This document shows positions 25,893-34,709 of a stretch of 64,000 bases of DNA, piece by piece; the stretch's first letter is position 1, and each line of letters starts with the position of its first letter. Both the position numbers and the translations under genes were made by a program. The stretch comes from an uncultured Bacteroidales bacterium (GTDB lineage Bacteria > Bacteroidota > Bacteroidia > Bacteroidales > UBA932), in NCBI GenBank assembly GCA_944326305.1, contig CALVDL010000005.1, positions 80,255-144,254 of the forward strand, read 5' to 3'. Below the pieces are notes generated by a model. That model worked only from the letters and a program-made list of their open reading frames with translations. It had not been told where the DNA came from and did not search any database.

Positions 25893-27589
25893 TGAAAAAG
25901 AATTTTTCTGCCGCCCTGATTTCGGGGCTTCTGATAATAGCCGCCACACCGGAATACACCCATGCGCAGGACTATGAAGCACCGCAGGTGACCATCTCCA
26001 GGGAAAAGACACGTATGGGCGGAAAGCTGTACTATTCCCATATAGTGCTCGAAAAGCAGACATTGTACTCGATAAGCAAGGCATACGGCGTTACAGTAGA
26101 TGACATATACAATGCAAACCCTGGGCTGAAGGAGACAGGGCTCAAGAAAAACGCCGTCATCCTCATCCCGGAAATGTCTGACCAGGAGCCGGAAAAGACA
26201 AGAAAGAAAAAATCCGAAAAAAAGGAGGCCGAATACATAACCCATACCGTAAGATGGTATGAAGACCTTGATGTAATCGCTGAAAAGTACGGGGTCACGG
26301 TAGAGGCCATAATGGAGTTCAACGACCTGAAGGGGCGTAAGCTCAAAAACCGGCAGAAGCTGAGGATACCTCCGGCAGACCAGTCTCCTGTACTGTCCCC
26401 GGCCGGGGAAGCCAGCGAACCGGAAACAGGAAATGATACCGGAGCAGCCAATGCGGGCAGCAGCCAGACAATACCGGCAGAGGGGGCTGGAGACAATACA
26501 GGAAGCAATATCATGCATCTTTTCCGCAAAAACCACGTGGACATATCGCTTCTCCTGCCCCTGAACGCAAGGGACAGCACATCGGGAAGCAGGAGCAGCA
26601 TGGATTTCTATTGCGGGGCCCTGCTCGCTGCAAGGCAGCTCGGAGTAGACGGCATAAACATAGACCTCAGCGTGTATGACGTAGCTGACGGACAAATGGC
26701 TATAGACAGGGAAAAGGTCAACAGTAGCGATGTAGTCATAGGCCCTGTCTCACCGGGGGCGCTCGGCAATCTGATGTCAACCATACAGAACAGCACATAC
26801 GTGGTCTCCCCTCTTGACCACAGGGCTGAAAAGATGGCCCTGTCCTACAGGAACTTCATTCAGGCGCCGTCATCATCTGCAGCACAGTACGCAGACCTGG
26901 TAGACTGGATAGGAGAGGAGAAATCCCCGCACGACTCCGTCCTGGTCATCTACGAAAAAGGCACGGAGGAGAAGGCAGGAATCAAGGTCATAGCCGACAG
27001 GCTTCAGGAAAACAGCATAGGGTTCCAGACCCTGTCGTACAGTATCCTTGAAGGCAGGGACATCGCGAATACACTCCGCAACAAAATGACCCTCACAGCA
27101 AAGAACCACCTGATGATAGCATCCGAAAGCGAGGCCTTCGTCAACGATGTAATCCGTAACATAAACCTGATGGTCCATGAGAAATACGATGTCGCCGTTT
27201 ATGCTTCATCAAAAATCCGCGGATTCGAAACCATTGAAGGGGAAAATCTGCACAATGCAAACCTGCACGTATCCACCTCCTACTATATAGATTATGACCA
27301 AAAGGAAGTGCAGGACTTCATCATGGAATACAGGGCACTTTTCAATACGGAGCCGACGCCTTTCGCCTTCCAGGGGTATGACATCATGATGTATTTCGCC
27401 GGGATATGCTCAAAATACGGTAATGCATGGCCGTCAATGCTCCCGTTCGAGGATGAGGAAATGCTCCAGTCCGGGTTCAAGTTCTCAAGGGTGTCTGTAG
27501 GAATGTCTGAGATAGGATTCGTAAATACCGCAATAAGGCGTGTGACATACGGACCTGACTTTTCTCTCAGTCTTTCAAAAGGTCTTTAG
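25889..27589 (+). CDS. LysM-domain periplasmic protein with binding-protein-like C-terminus
   Basis: 566 residues with signal peptide. Two LysM domains (SHIVLEKQTLYSISKAYGVT at ~50 and THTVRWYEDLDVIAEKYGVT at ~120) bind peptidoglycan. After a proline/glutamate-rich linker, the C-terminal ~370 residues (VDISLLLPLNARDSTSGSRS... YDVAVYASSKIRGFETIEG ... FAFQGYDIMMYFA) look like a type-I periplasmic binding protein of the LppC/ABC amino-acid-receptor kind. No transporter genes adjoin, so it may serve as a peptidoglycan-linked scaffold. Its 3' end overlaps recN on the other strand by 23 bp. Confidence 0.8.
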   Translation: MMKKNFSAALISGLLIIAATPEYTHAQDYEAPQVTISREKTRMGGKLYYSHIVLEKQTLYSISKAYGVTVDDIYNANPGLKETGLKKNAVILIPEMSDQEPEKTRKKKSEKKEAEYITHTVRWYEDLDVIAEKYGVTVEAIMEFNDLKGRKLKNRQKLRIPPADQSPVLSPAGEASEPETGNDTGAANAGSSQTIPAEGAGDNTGSNIMHLFRKNHVDISLLLPLNARDSTSGSRSSMDFYCGALLAARQLGVDGINIDLSVYDVADGQMAIDREKVNSSDVVIGPVSPGALGNLMSTIQNSTYVVSPLDHRAEKMALSYRNFIQAPSSSAAQYADLVDWIGEEKSPHDSVLVIYEKGTEEKAGIKVIADRLQENSIGFQTLSYSILEGRDIANTLRNKMTLTAKNHLMIASESEAFVNDVIRNINLMVHEKYDVAVYASSKIRGFETIEGENLHNANLHVSTSYYIDYDQKEVQDFIMEYRALFNTEPTPFAFQGYDIMMYFAGICSKYGNAWPSMLPFEDEEMLQSGFKFSRVSVGMSEIGFVNTAIRRVTYGPDFSLSLSKGL

Positions 27590-29243
27590 CATTCGCGATT
27601 GCGGCATCTGTAAGAGTTGAGCCGCTGAGCATACGGGCGACTTCAAGGACTCTCTGATCTTCAGAGAGTTTTTCTATTTTGGTCTCCGCACGGGAAGACT
27701 CAGGATCAATGGTCTTCGAAACAAGATAATGCGCACTGCCCTTGGCGGCGACCTGCGGCAGGTGTGTGATGGCAAAGACCTGCATATACTTGCCCATTTC
27801 ACAGATCAGGGCCCCCATCCTGTCTGCCACACTCCCGGAAACTCCGGTATCTATCTCGTCGAAAATCATCGTCGGCATCTTGCGGAACCGGGACATCACT
27901 GCCTTTATGGAAAGCATGATACGGGAGAGCTCTCCCCCTGAAGCGCATTTTGCCACATCCACCGGGTCCTTACCCGTAGATGAGAACCTGAAAGTGACAG
28001 CATCGCTTCCCGTAGCAGACATGTCTGCCGGCTCCAGATCAACCCTGAATACGGAAAAAGGGAGCTCCTGGAAATGCAGCTTCTCCATGATAGCCTCCGA
28101 CAAGGCCGGTGCGGCCTTCTCCCGGGCGGCATGCAGTGAATCCGATTTTGACTGGAGGTCAGAACGCACGGCTACAATCTCCTTCTCTATTGCCGTTTTC
28201 CTTTCCCGGAGGTCGGACAAGCCCGATATAGCTCCGGACAATGACTCCTTCAATAAAAGCAGCTCATCCACACTTCTGCAAGAATGTCTCTGCATAAGGC
28301 CGTATATCAAGGAAATACGCTCCTCGACAGCCTGAAGGCGCTCGGGAGACGCATCTATTGAAGAATTTATCTCCGATATTTCAGAATAGATGTCATCAAG
28401 CTCCAGTCTGCATGACTCGACCCTGGATGACAGCTCCCGGGCTTCATCTATATATGGTGAAAGCCTTTCAAGATTGCGGTGCACGGTCTTCAATAAGGAT
28501 GATACGGACTGCGTTTCACCGCTGAAATCCCCGGAGAAGGCTGACTCGATGCTGCAGAGTGCAGATTTTATATCCCCGGCATTGGCAAGTTTCTTCTGTT
28601 CTGCCTCCAGGTTTTCAAGCTCGCCGGGAACAAGCCTGGCCTCCTCTATCTGTTGCAGGACAGCCCCGTTGTACTCCTGCTCGGCAGCTGACTTTTCTAT
28701 AGTTGCCGTCACGTCCTCCAGTTCGGACCTGAGGGAAATGTATCTTTCCCATGTCTTCCGGAAATCCCCGAGCATGTCTGCATCACCGGCAAAGCTGTCA
28801 AGCATGCCGAGCTGGAATTTTCTGTCCGAGAGCAGCAGTGTCTGGTGCTGCGAATGTATGTCCAGCAGATGTGATGAAACCGAAGCGAGCACCTGCAACG
28901 AAACAGGACAGTCATTGATGAACGCCCTCGAGCGTCCGGAGCGGCTTATCACGCGGCGCACCAGCAGGGACCCGCCGTCCCACTCCGCCCCACTGTCCTC
29001 GACCTTGCCCTTTAGCTGCAGGTCGCTGTCCCCCATATCGAATCCGGCCTCAATCACACAGCTGTCGGCCCTGTCCCCTATCACTGAAACATCGGCCTTC
29101 GCACCGCAGACCATTGCAAGGGCTCCTATCATTATGGACTTTCCCGCACCTGTCTGCCCGGTGACAATGACCAGTCCCTCCGGAAAATCAATATCCAGAG
29201 AGTCTATCAGTACATAATTCTTGACATGGAGGCTTTTAAGCAT
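27567..29243 (-). CDS. recN: DNA repair protein RecN
   Basis: 558 residues, an SMC-like ATPase for double-strand break repair. Walker A is GQTGAGKSIMIGAL near residue 30; a long coiled-coil region follows; the signature segment CASGGELSRIMLSIKAV, the Walker B MIFDEIDTGVSG and ITHLPQVAAKG are all present. It follows rpoZ by 10 bp in the trxB-bamD-rpoZ-recN unit. The gene end overlaps the convergent LysM gene. Confidence 0.96.
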   Translation of the reverse strand: MLKSLHVKNYVLIDSLDIDFPEGLVIVTGQTGAGKSIMIGALAMVCGAKADVSVIGDRADSCVIEAGFDMGDSDLQLKGKVEDSGAEWDGGSLLVRRVISRSGRSRAFINDCPVSLQVLASVSSHLLDIHSQHQTLLLSDRKFQLGMLDSFAGDADMLGDFRKTWERYISLRSELEDVTATIEKSAAEQEYNGAVLQQIEEARLVPGELENLEAEQKKLANAGDIKSALCSIESAFSGDFSGETQSVSSLLKTVHRNLERLSPYIDEARELSSRVESCRLELDDIYSEISEINSSIDASPERLQAVEERISLIYGLMQRHSCRSVDELLLLKESLSGAISGLSDLRERKTAIEKEIVAVRSDLQSKSDSLHAAREKAAPALSEAIMEKLHFQELPFSVFRVDLEPADMSATGSDAVTFRFSSTGKDPVDVAKCASGGELSRIMLSIKAVMSRFRKMPTMIFDEIDTGVSGSVADRMGALICEMGKYMQVFAITHLPQVAAKGSAHYLVSKTIDPESSRAETKIEKLSEDQRVLEVARMLSGSTLTDAAIANAKDLLKD

Positions 29244-29253
29244 CTTTTCCGGA

Positions 29254-29580
29254 TTAGTCCTCGGACTGCTGGTTCTGTGCCATCCTGTAATAGATCTCGC
29301 CAGACTCGAATTCAGAAATAGCTACAAGACCCGGCTTAGGCTGTTTTTCGTAGTACTTGGAAATCTCTATCTGTTCCCTGTTCTCGAACACCTCCTCCAT
29401 AGTGTCCCTGTCATTCTTGAAATCCTCAAGCTTCTTGGTAAGCTCTTTCTTCTCGGCCATAGCTATCTGGTTGGCCCTTTTTGACAGGATAACCACAGTC
29501 TCATAAATGTTGCCGGTCGGTGCGGCAAGATCGCAGAGATCCCTCGTAATCGTGTTTGTAGGAACTTTTTTTGTTGTCAT
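29254..29580 (-). CDS. rpoZ: RNA polymerase omega subunit, Bacteroidota type
   Basis: 108 residues. The segment TGNIYETVVILSKRANQIAM is the omega core that wraps the beta' subunit. The tail, with EFESGEIYYRMAQ, is typical of Bacteroidota omega proteins and would be missed by searches based only on the proteobacterial form. It sits between bamD and recN as in many Bacteroidales. Confidence 0.88.
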   Translation of the reverse strand: MTTKKVPTNTITRDLCDLAAPTGNIYETVVILSKRANQIAMAEKKELTKKLEDFKNDRDTMEEVFENREQIEISKYYEKQPKPGLVAISEFESGEIYYRMAQNQQSED

Positions 29581-29634
29581 ATCATTTAAATTTTTTCACT
29601 CTATATTATTATACAGCGGGGGAAAAGACGGGTT

Positions 29635-30624
29635 TCAATTTTTTTCCGCACTTTCTTCCGCTTTTACCTCCTCCTCGTCCCGGACTGCCTCCTCAACAAC
29701 GTCCATCTCGGATTCCTTCAGCAGTTTTTTGTTCTTCCTCTCCTCTGCCCTGGCAGCCTTTTCCAGACGCTTGCGCTCTTTTGCGAAGTCCCTCTCGTCA
29801 ATATCGTCGAAAAGCTCCGTATCCACCGGACGTCCGAGCTCTTTCTGCGCCCTGCGGTAGAGCACGTCAAGCTCGCGCCTGTACGGGGAATCCGGCAGCT
29901 CCCCTACAAAATTCAGGTAGTCATCGATGAAAGTCAGATACCTTTCCTTCTGCTTCGCCTTCACGCTGAAATGCGCATATTTATAGGAGGACATCGCAAT
30001 ATAGTAGAGGATATCCTCCCTGTAGGCATTCTCCGAATTGTCCTTCAGCACATTCCTCAAGGCAACCCTCGAGGCAATGTAGTCTTCCATCTTGTAATAG
30101 AGCCTGGCAGCTTCATATGCTTTGGTGTCAAGCCTCTTGTTCAGGTCATCGAGCATATTCCGGCAGACAGATACATTCTCATTGTCCGGATATTCAGCTA
30201 TATATTCATTGATAGCGTTGATTGCGACATGAGTCGGTGACTGGTCCAGCTCATACCGGAGAGTCTGCCGGTAGAGACAGTCTATCCTCAGGAATCTCGC
30301 CTCGGGTGCGAACGGGCTTCTCGGGAAACTGCCCACAAAATCGGAGAAATTGGTCTCGGCCGTATAGTAGTCGGAAGCCCTGTAATTGCTCAGACCCCAA
30401 TAATACCTGACCGTATCATCACGCTCTGTGCCGTTTGTGAGTACCGACAATGACTCGAAAAGCGCAGCGGCCTTCTGGTATTTCTCATCATTGAAATACT
30501 TGAATGCGGCCTCATACTTGGTGTCCGTGTCATTGCTGTTGAGCAGCATTTCATACTGGGACTTGCATGAGACAGCGAGCATCGCAGCCATTGTGGCAAT
30601 AATAAAAAACCTGGTCCGTTCCAT
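29635..30624 (-). CDS. bamD: Outer-membrane assembly lipoprotein BamD
   Basis: About 329 residues. Signal peptide and lipobox MLAVSC are followed by TPR repeats (KYEAAFKYFNDEKYQKAAAL, RASDYYTAETNFSDFVGSFP, AREA-type helices with APEARFLRIDCLY), the YfiO/BamD layout. The C-terminal ~60 residues are a charged Lys/Glu tail. It cooperates with BamA at the outer membrane. The ATG at 30624 is chosen over an in-frame GTG at 30630. It is in one unit with trxB, rpoZ and recN. Confidence 0.92.
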   Translation of the reverse strand: MERTRFFIIATMAAMLAVSCKSQYEMLLNSNDTDTKYEAAFKYFNDEKYQKAAALFESLSVLTNGTERDDTVRYYWGLSNYRASDYYTAETNFSDFVGSFPRSPFAPEARFLRIDCLYRQTLRYELDQSPTHVAINAINEYIAEYPDNENVSVCRNMLDDLNKRLDTKAYEAARLYYKMEDYIASRVALRNVLKDNSENAYREDILYYIAMSSYKYAHFSVKAKQKERYLTFIDDYLNFVGELPDSPYRRELDVLYRRAQKELGRPVDTELFDDIDERDFAKERKRLEKAARAEERKNKKLLKESEMDVVEEAVRDEEEVKAEESAEKN

Positions 30625-30664
30625 AGTCACCCTTTGTGGATTAAATTATCGATTTTCTTGATTT

Positions 30665-31600
30665 TCATTTTGAAGAAAGGAACCTCTCGAGGTCAAGGGC
30701 GGCCCTGCAGCCGGAAGCTGCCGCCGTCACCGCCTGGCGGTACATCGGGTCCTGTACGTCACCTGCTGCAAACACACCCTCGACATTGGTCTTCGAGGTC
30801 TTGCCGTCTGTAATGATATACCCGTTCCCGTCGACATCGACCCACCTGCTGAAAAGCTCTGAATTGGGGTGATGCCCTATCGCAAGGAAGAATCCGTCGA
30901 TCTTTATGTCGAATTCCATCCCGTCCTTTCTAAGCAGCCTGGCTCCTGTCACTCCAGTGGCGTCTCCGAGAACCTCCTGCGTGTTGCAGTTCCAGAGGAT
31001 TTCGATGTTCTCCATATTGCGGACCTTCTCCTGCATAGCCTCGGAAGCCCTGAGTACATCACGCCTCACAATCATATACACCTTGCTGCAGAGGGAGGCC
31101 AGATATGTGGCCTCTTCGCACGCGGTATCACCGCCCCCTACCACCGCAACGGTCTTTCCACGATAGAAAAACCCGTCGCATGTAGCACATGCGGACACAC
31201 CCATCCCCCTGAATTTCTCCTCTGAGGGGAGGCCCAGGTATTTCGCCGTAGCCCCGGTGGCGATTATCATGGCTTCGGCCTCAATCTCCGTGTCCCCGTC
31301 GACAGAAAGCCTGAACGGGCGGGAGGACAGGTCGGCAGAAGTCACTGTCCCGGTACGCAGATCGGCCCCGAGTCTACGGGCCTGGGCACGCATAGCGTCC
31401 ATAAGCCCCTGGCCGTCAACACCATTTTCAAAACCCGGAAAATTCTCTATATCTGTAGTGGTGGTAAGCTGGCCCCCTGGCTGGAGCCCCTCATAAAGGA
31501 CAGGCACCAGCCCGGCCCTGGAAGCATAAATTGCCGCCGTATAGCCGGCCGGACCGCCTCCTATTATCAGACACTGAATGTGTTCCATTTCAATAGCCAT
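30665..31600 (-). CDS. trxB: Thioredoxin-disulfide reductase
   Basis: 311 residues, FAD- and NADPH-dependent. The FAD motif GGGPAGYTAAIYASRAG, the redox pair CATCDG and the NADPH motif VGGGDTACEEATYLA are all intact, ending with GVFAAGDVQDPMYRQAVTAA. It keeps thioredoxin reduced in the cytoplasm. A TATATTTG -7 box lies 24 bases upstream of the start. An internal ATG at 31588 (MEHIQC) is an alternative start. Confidence 0.96.
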   Translation of the reverse strand: MAIEMEHIQCLIIGGGPAGYTAAIYASRAGLVPVLYEGLQPGGQLTTTTDIENFPGFENGVDGQGLMDAMRAQARRLGADLRTGTVTSADLSSRPFRLSVDGDTEIEAEAMIIATGATAKYLGLPSEEKFRGMGVSACATCDGFFYRGKTVAVVGGGDTACEEATYLASLCSKVYMIVRRDVLRASEAMQEKVRNMENIEILWNCNTQEVLGDATGVTGARLLRKDGMEFDIKIDGFFLAIGHHPNSELFSRWVDVDGNGYIITDGKTSKTNVEGVFAAGDVQDPMYRQAVTAAASGCRAALDLERFLSSK

Positions 31601-31623
31601 TAAATGTTATTCTGCACAATCTG

Positions 31624-31631
31624 CAAATATA
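31624..31631 (-). promoter_or_regulatory. -7 box of trxB
   Basis: The minus strand reads TATATTTG at the expected distance from the trxB start. It lies opposite the nigD-side promoter in the divergent intergenic region. Confidence 0.6.
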
Positions 31632-31657
31632 ATGAATTATTTATTATCTCCATTTTT

Positions 31658-31665
31658 TATCTTTG
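31658..31665 (+). promoter_or_regulatory. -7 box before the NigD-sigma-Dma genes
   Basis: TATCTTTG matches the housekeeping -7 box about 58 bases ahead of the NigD-like start. No good -33 element is present. An additional promoter recognised by the encoded ECF sigma factor could exist but was not identified. Confidence 0.5.
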
Positions 31666-31723
31666 TGGTGCAAGATTCTATCGATAACGGGTTTATTCTT
31701 TAGAATAATTAAATTTAGATACA

Positions 31724-32488
31724 ATGAAAAGACATATGAAATGGATTTCCGCCCTGGGGGTTCTTCTATCCACCGGAATCATACCGCAATCCTGCTCAAA
31801 GGATGACGGATACGACCCGTCCCTGCTGTTCCCGAATGCGATAGTCACACTCAAGCCGACCGACGGCACCCCGTCGTTCTATATCCAGCTTGACGACGAG
31901 ACAACACTCGAGCCATCCAATATAATGACTTCCCCGCTGGGAGAGGAAGAAGGCAGGGCGCTCATAAACTTCACGGAGACTGACGAGGTCAGTGAAAAAT
32001 ACGACAAGAAAGTATATGTCAACTGGATAGACCCGGTACTCACCAAGGCTTTGGTAAAGGATCTCGGTGAGGAAAATGACGAGAAATACGGCTCCGACCC
32101 TGTAGAAATCGCCGACTCATGGGTAAATATAGCAGAGGACGGATACCTCACGCTACAGTTTATCACATACTTCGGCAACTCCGGTATAGCACATGAGGTC
32201 AACCTGCTGATTGCCGGTACGGAAGACGACCCTTATGTAGTGGAGTTCAGGCACAATGCCCACGGGGACTACAGCAGCAGCTACGGCTCCGGCATTGCGG
32301 CCTTCAGGCTCGACGGGCTTGAAGACGGGCTCGGGCTTCCAGACACAAATGGAGAGACTGTCGACCTCACATTGAAATACAAATCTTTCGGCGGCGAAAA
32401 GAGCATCAAATTCAAATATTGCACAAGGAAGACAACAGAAGAAGGCAATATAGACACTGACACCGAATACAGTCTGAAACTCAGATAA
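31724..32488 (+). CDS. NigD-like lipoprotein
   Basis: 254 residues with signal peptide and lipobox (GIIPQSC). The N-terminal part NAIVTLKPTDGTPSFYIQLD followed by an acidic segment and the C-terminal beta-rich domain (EVNLLIAGTEDDPYVVEFRH) match NigD-like proteins of Bacteroidales. The biochemical role is unknown. It is 20 bp upstream of an ECF sigma factor gene and probably its cotranscribed target. As I recall, a NigD protein is part of the regulon in the Bacteroides thetaiotaomicron Das1/Dma1 system that controls vesicle formation. Confidence 0.82.
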   Translation: MKRHMKWISALGVLLSTGIIPQSCSKDDGYDPSLLFPNAIVTLKPTDGTPSFYIQLDDETTLEPSNIMTSPLGEEEGRALINFTETDEVSEKYDKKVYVNWIDPVLTKALVKDLGEENDEKYGSDPVEIADSWVNIAEDGYLTLQFITYFGNSGIAHEVNLLIAGTEDDPYVVEFRHNAHGDYSSSYGSGIAAFRLDGLEDGLGLPDTNGETVDLTLKYKSFGGEKSIKFKYCTRKTTEEGNIDTDTEYSLKLR

Positions 32489-32507
32489 GACAGTCCGGAA
32501 ACGGGGC

Positions 32508-33068
32508 ATGGAACAGGACAAGGATCTAAAGCTCATAACAGATATAAGGAAAGGTGACAGGTCTGCCATGTCAGACCTGTACTTTCGTTATATAGGCTAT
32601 CTCCGTGCCCTGTGCTCCAGATACATAACTGACGACAACGATGTCAACGACATACTCCAGTCGTGTTTCATCAAGATATTCACCTCCATAGACAGGTTCC
32701 AGTACCGGGGTCCAGGCTCGCTGAAGGCATGGATGAGCAGGATCATCGTGAACGAATCCATCCGGTTCCTGTCCCTCAACAAGAAGACGGACGCCTTCAA
32801 GGACGGCCTTCTCAAGGAGTCGGACGAGACGGACGATGAAGACCCGGAAGTGGAGGAAATTCCGGCGGAAGTGCTGCAGGAGATGATCAGGGAACTGCCG
32901 GACGGGTACAGGAGCGTATTCAACCTCTATGTCCTGGAAGAAAAGAGCCACCGTGAAATAGCGGAAATGCTCGGCATCACCGAAAGCACGTCGGCGTCCC
33001 AGTTCCACCGGGCGAAAAAGCTCCTTGCTACCAGAATCAAAGATTACAGGAATATGGCAAACAGATAG
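32508..33068 (+). CDS. ECF RNA polymerase sigma factor (Das-like)
   Basis: 186 residues. Region 2 is seen in LYFRYIGYLRALCSRYITDD and DVNDILQSCFIKIFTSIDRF; an acidic linker follows; region 4 is LPDGYRSVFNLYVLEEKSHR followed by EIAEMLGITESTSASQFHRA, a helix-turn-helix. It would direct RNA polymerase to a small stress or envelope regulon. Only 3 bp separate it from the membrane-spanning partner, which fits a sigma/anti-sigma pair. The layout matches the ECF21-type Das1/Dma1 system, by recollection. Confidence 0.92.
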   Translation: MEQDKDLKLITDIRKGDRSAMSDLYFRYIGYLRALCSRYITDDNDVNDILQSCFIKIFTSIDRFQYRGPGSLKAWMSRIIVNESIRFLSLNKKTDAFKDGLLKESDETDDEDPEVEEIPAEVLQEMIRELPDGYRSVFNLYVLEEKSHREIAEMLGITESTSASQFHRAKKLLATRIKDYRNMANR

Positions 33069-33071
33069 ACT

Positions 33072-34358
33072 ATGGACAGACAGTGGGAACAGAAGTTGCG
33101 GGACAAAATGTCCCAATATGCCCAGAGCGAGCCTGAAGGGCTCTGGGAAGGGATCATGGGCCAGATGGACATGATCGCCACGAAAAAGAAGAAAAACAGG
33201 CGGACTGTCTTATTCATGGCCACCGCAGCTGCAGCTGCGGCAGTAGCCGCCATACTCCTGCTTCCGGGAAACCAGGTCCGGACAGTAGACAGGGGAACGG
33301 GCATCGGCATTATCGCAGATGCCGGCACCGGGATAATTTTACCAGACATTCCATCTCCCGGCACAATGCATCCAATTGAAAGGCAATACGGCACTACTCC
33401 CGCAGAGGGGACATCCGCAGTCGAGTCAGGAACAGGTATGCCGGAAATAGAAAAAGAAACGGTGGCAGAACCAGTGGCCGGAACGGAAGATACCGGCGCA
33501 GAGGCATCCACAGCATCAGAGGAGGCAACAGATCCAGCCCCTGCAGGGAAAAGCAAACCGGACGGCAGTACCGCCGCCGGAGCAGCCGAAGAAGGACACG
33601 GCACACCTTATGACTTCCCTTTCCCCGATGATTACGGACAGGACTGGAAAAAGAGAGACAGGAAAAGGTTCAGCACCAGCCTTTCAGTGTCCAACCTTAC
33701 AGGCAACAGACAAAGCTACAACGGGTTCGGGACCATCCAGCCAGCAGCCTCGGAATTCAGGGGCATACCTGTAAAAGACGCGATAAGCACAATCCAGGGC
33801 AACGGCATAATGCTGCTCAACGGCGGCAACGAGTCGAACACCGAAATCCACCACAGGCAGCCGGTCAGGGCGGGCGTATCCTTCAAATATTACCTTACCG
33901 ACAGATGGGGGCTCGAGACGGGACTCACATATTCGTACCTGTCATCCCGCATGGATACGGAAAACTCCAGCATGTACTCCAGCCGGACAGACCAGCAGCT
34001 CCACTACCTTGGCATACCTCTGAAATTCAGCTATGATATCTTTGACAGGAAATTCATCACCATATATGCAAGCGCAGGCGGCATGGTGGAGAAATGCATA
34101 TCCGGCACAGCCAGAAGCAGGACTGAAATAAACGGCAACGAGGTGAACAATACTGAAGACAAGCTTAAAATCAAGCCTCTGCAGTGGTCTGTCAATGCAG
34201 AAGCCGGAATACAGGGAAACATCACGGATTTCCTCGGGATATATGTCGAACCCGGTGTCAGCTGGCATTTCGACAACAGGAGCATCGTCAGCACCATATA
34301 TAAGGAAAAGCCCCTGAACTTCAACATAGAATTCGGTATCAGGTTTTCTTTCGATTAA
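33072..34358 (+). CDS. Dual membrane-spanning anti-sigma factor (Dma-like)
   Basis: 428 residues with three parts. Residues 1-44 are a short cytoplasmic domain (QKLRDKMSQYAQSEPEGLWE), positively charged before the membrane. One membrane helix spans ~45-65 (TVLFMATAAAAAAVAAILLL). Residues ~66-195 are a disordered, Pro/Thr/Glu/Ala-rich periplasmic linker. The last ~230 residues form an outer-membrane beta barrel (VRAGVSFKYYLTDRWGLETG, LHYLGIPLKFSYD) ending in RFSFD. A single chain anchored in both membranes and adjacent to an ECF sigma gene is the defining plan of Bacteroidota Dma proteins. Direct sigma binding by the N-terminus is inferred. Confidence 0.82.
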   Translation: MDRQWEQKLRDKMSQYAQSEPEGLWEGIMGQMDMIATKKKKNRRTVLFMATAAAAAAVAAILLLPGNQVRTVDRGTGIGIIADAGTGIILPDIPSPGTMHPIERQYGTTPAEGTSAVESGTGMPEIEKETVAEPVAGTEDTGAEASTASEEATDPAPAGKSKPDGSTAAGAAEEGHGTPYDFPFPDDYGQDWKKRDRKRFSTSLSVSNLTGNRQSYNGFGTIQPAASEFRGIPVKDAISTIQGNGIMLLNGGNESNTEIHHRQPVRAGVSFKYYLTDRWGLETGLTYSYLSSRMDTENSSMYSSRTDQQLHYLGIPLKFSYDIFDRKFITIYASAGGMVEKCISGTARSRTEINGNEVNNTEDKLKIKPLQWSVNAEAGIQGNITDFLGIYVEPGVSWHFDNRSIVSTIYKEKPLNFNIEFGIRFSFD

Positions 34359-34434
34359 ATCCACTCTGTTATCGCGGCAGTCAATGCTTTGTATGGTTCA
34401 CAAAAAGACTCTTTCTAAAAAAGCGGCAAAAGGT

Positions 34435-34465
34435 GTTGCAGTATAGGAAATTTTTGCTACCTTTG
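34435..34465 (+). promoter_or_regulatory. Promoter of tRNA-His
   Basis: TACCTTTG at 34458-34465 is a full -7 match; TTGC at 34435-34438 is a partial -33 match, about 19 bases upstream. Confidence 0.7.
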
Positions 34466-34482
34466 CAGTCCCAAACATACAT

Positions 34483-34557
34483 GGTACCCATAGTTCAGTT
34501 GGTTAGAGCGTCAGATTGTGGTTCTGAATGTCGTCGGTTCGAATCCGACTGGGTACC
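34483..34557 (+). tRNA. tRNA-His (anticodon GTG)
   Basis: The acceptor stem pairs GTACCCA (34484-34490) with TGGGTAC (34550-34556), plus the extra G(-1) at 34483 opposite C73 that is specific to tRNA-His. The anticodon loop TTGTGGT gives GTG (34518-34520). The T arm has GGTTCGAATCC. CCA is not encoded. It is a single tRNA gene between the Dma locus and the carboxyltransferase. Confidence 0.97.
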
Positions 34558-34563
34558 CTCCAA

Positions 34564-34605
34564 AAGTCCCTGAAAATCAAATGAATTTCAGGGACTTCTT
34601 CTTTA
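34564..34605 (+). terminator. Terminator of tRNA-His
   Basis: A perfect 12-bp stem (34564-34575 with 34586-34597) with a 10-base loop lies 6 bases after the tRNA. The following pyrimidine stretch CTTCTTCTTT is only moderately T-rich. Confidence 0.8.
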
Positions 34606-34646
34606 TGTATCCACTATCAGGCCCCATCTTGAACTCCGCCGGGACG

Positions 34647-34688
34647 AAAAAAACAGGCCCGTCCCTTCATCTGAGGGACAGGCCTGTT
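34647..34688 (-). terminator. Intrinsic terminator of the carboxyltransferase gene
   Basis: A 15-bp stem (34652-34666 with 34674-34688, one mismatch) is followed on the minus strand by seven T. It lies 22 bases beyond the stop codon at 34710. Confidence 0.92.
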
Positions 34689-34709
34689 CATATTGGAATC
34701 TGTTTTCAG

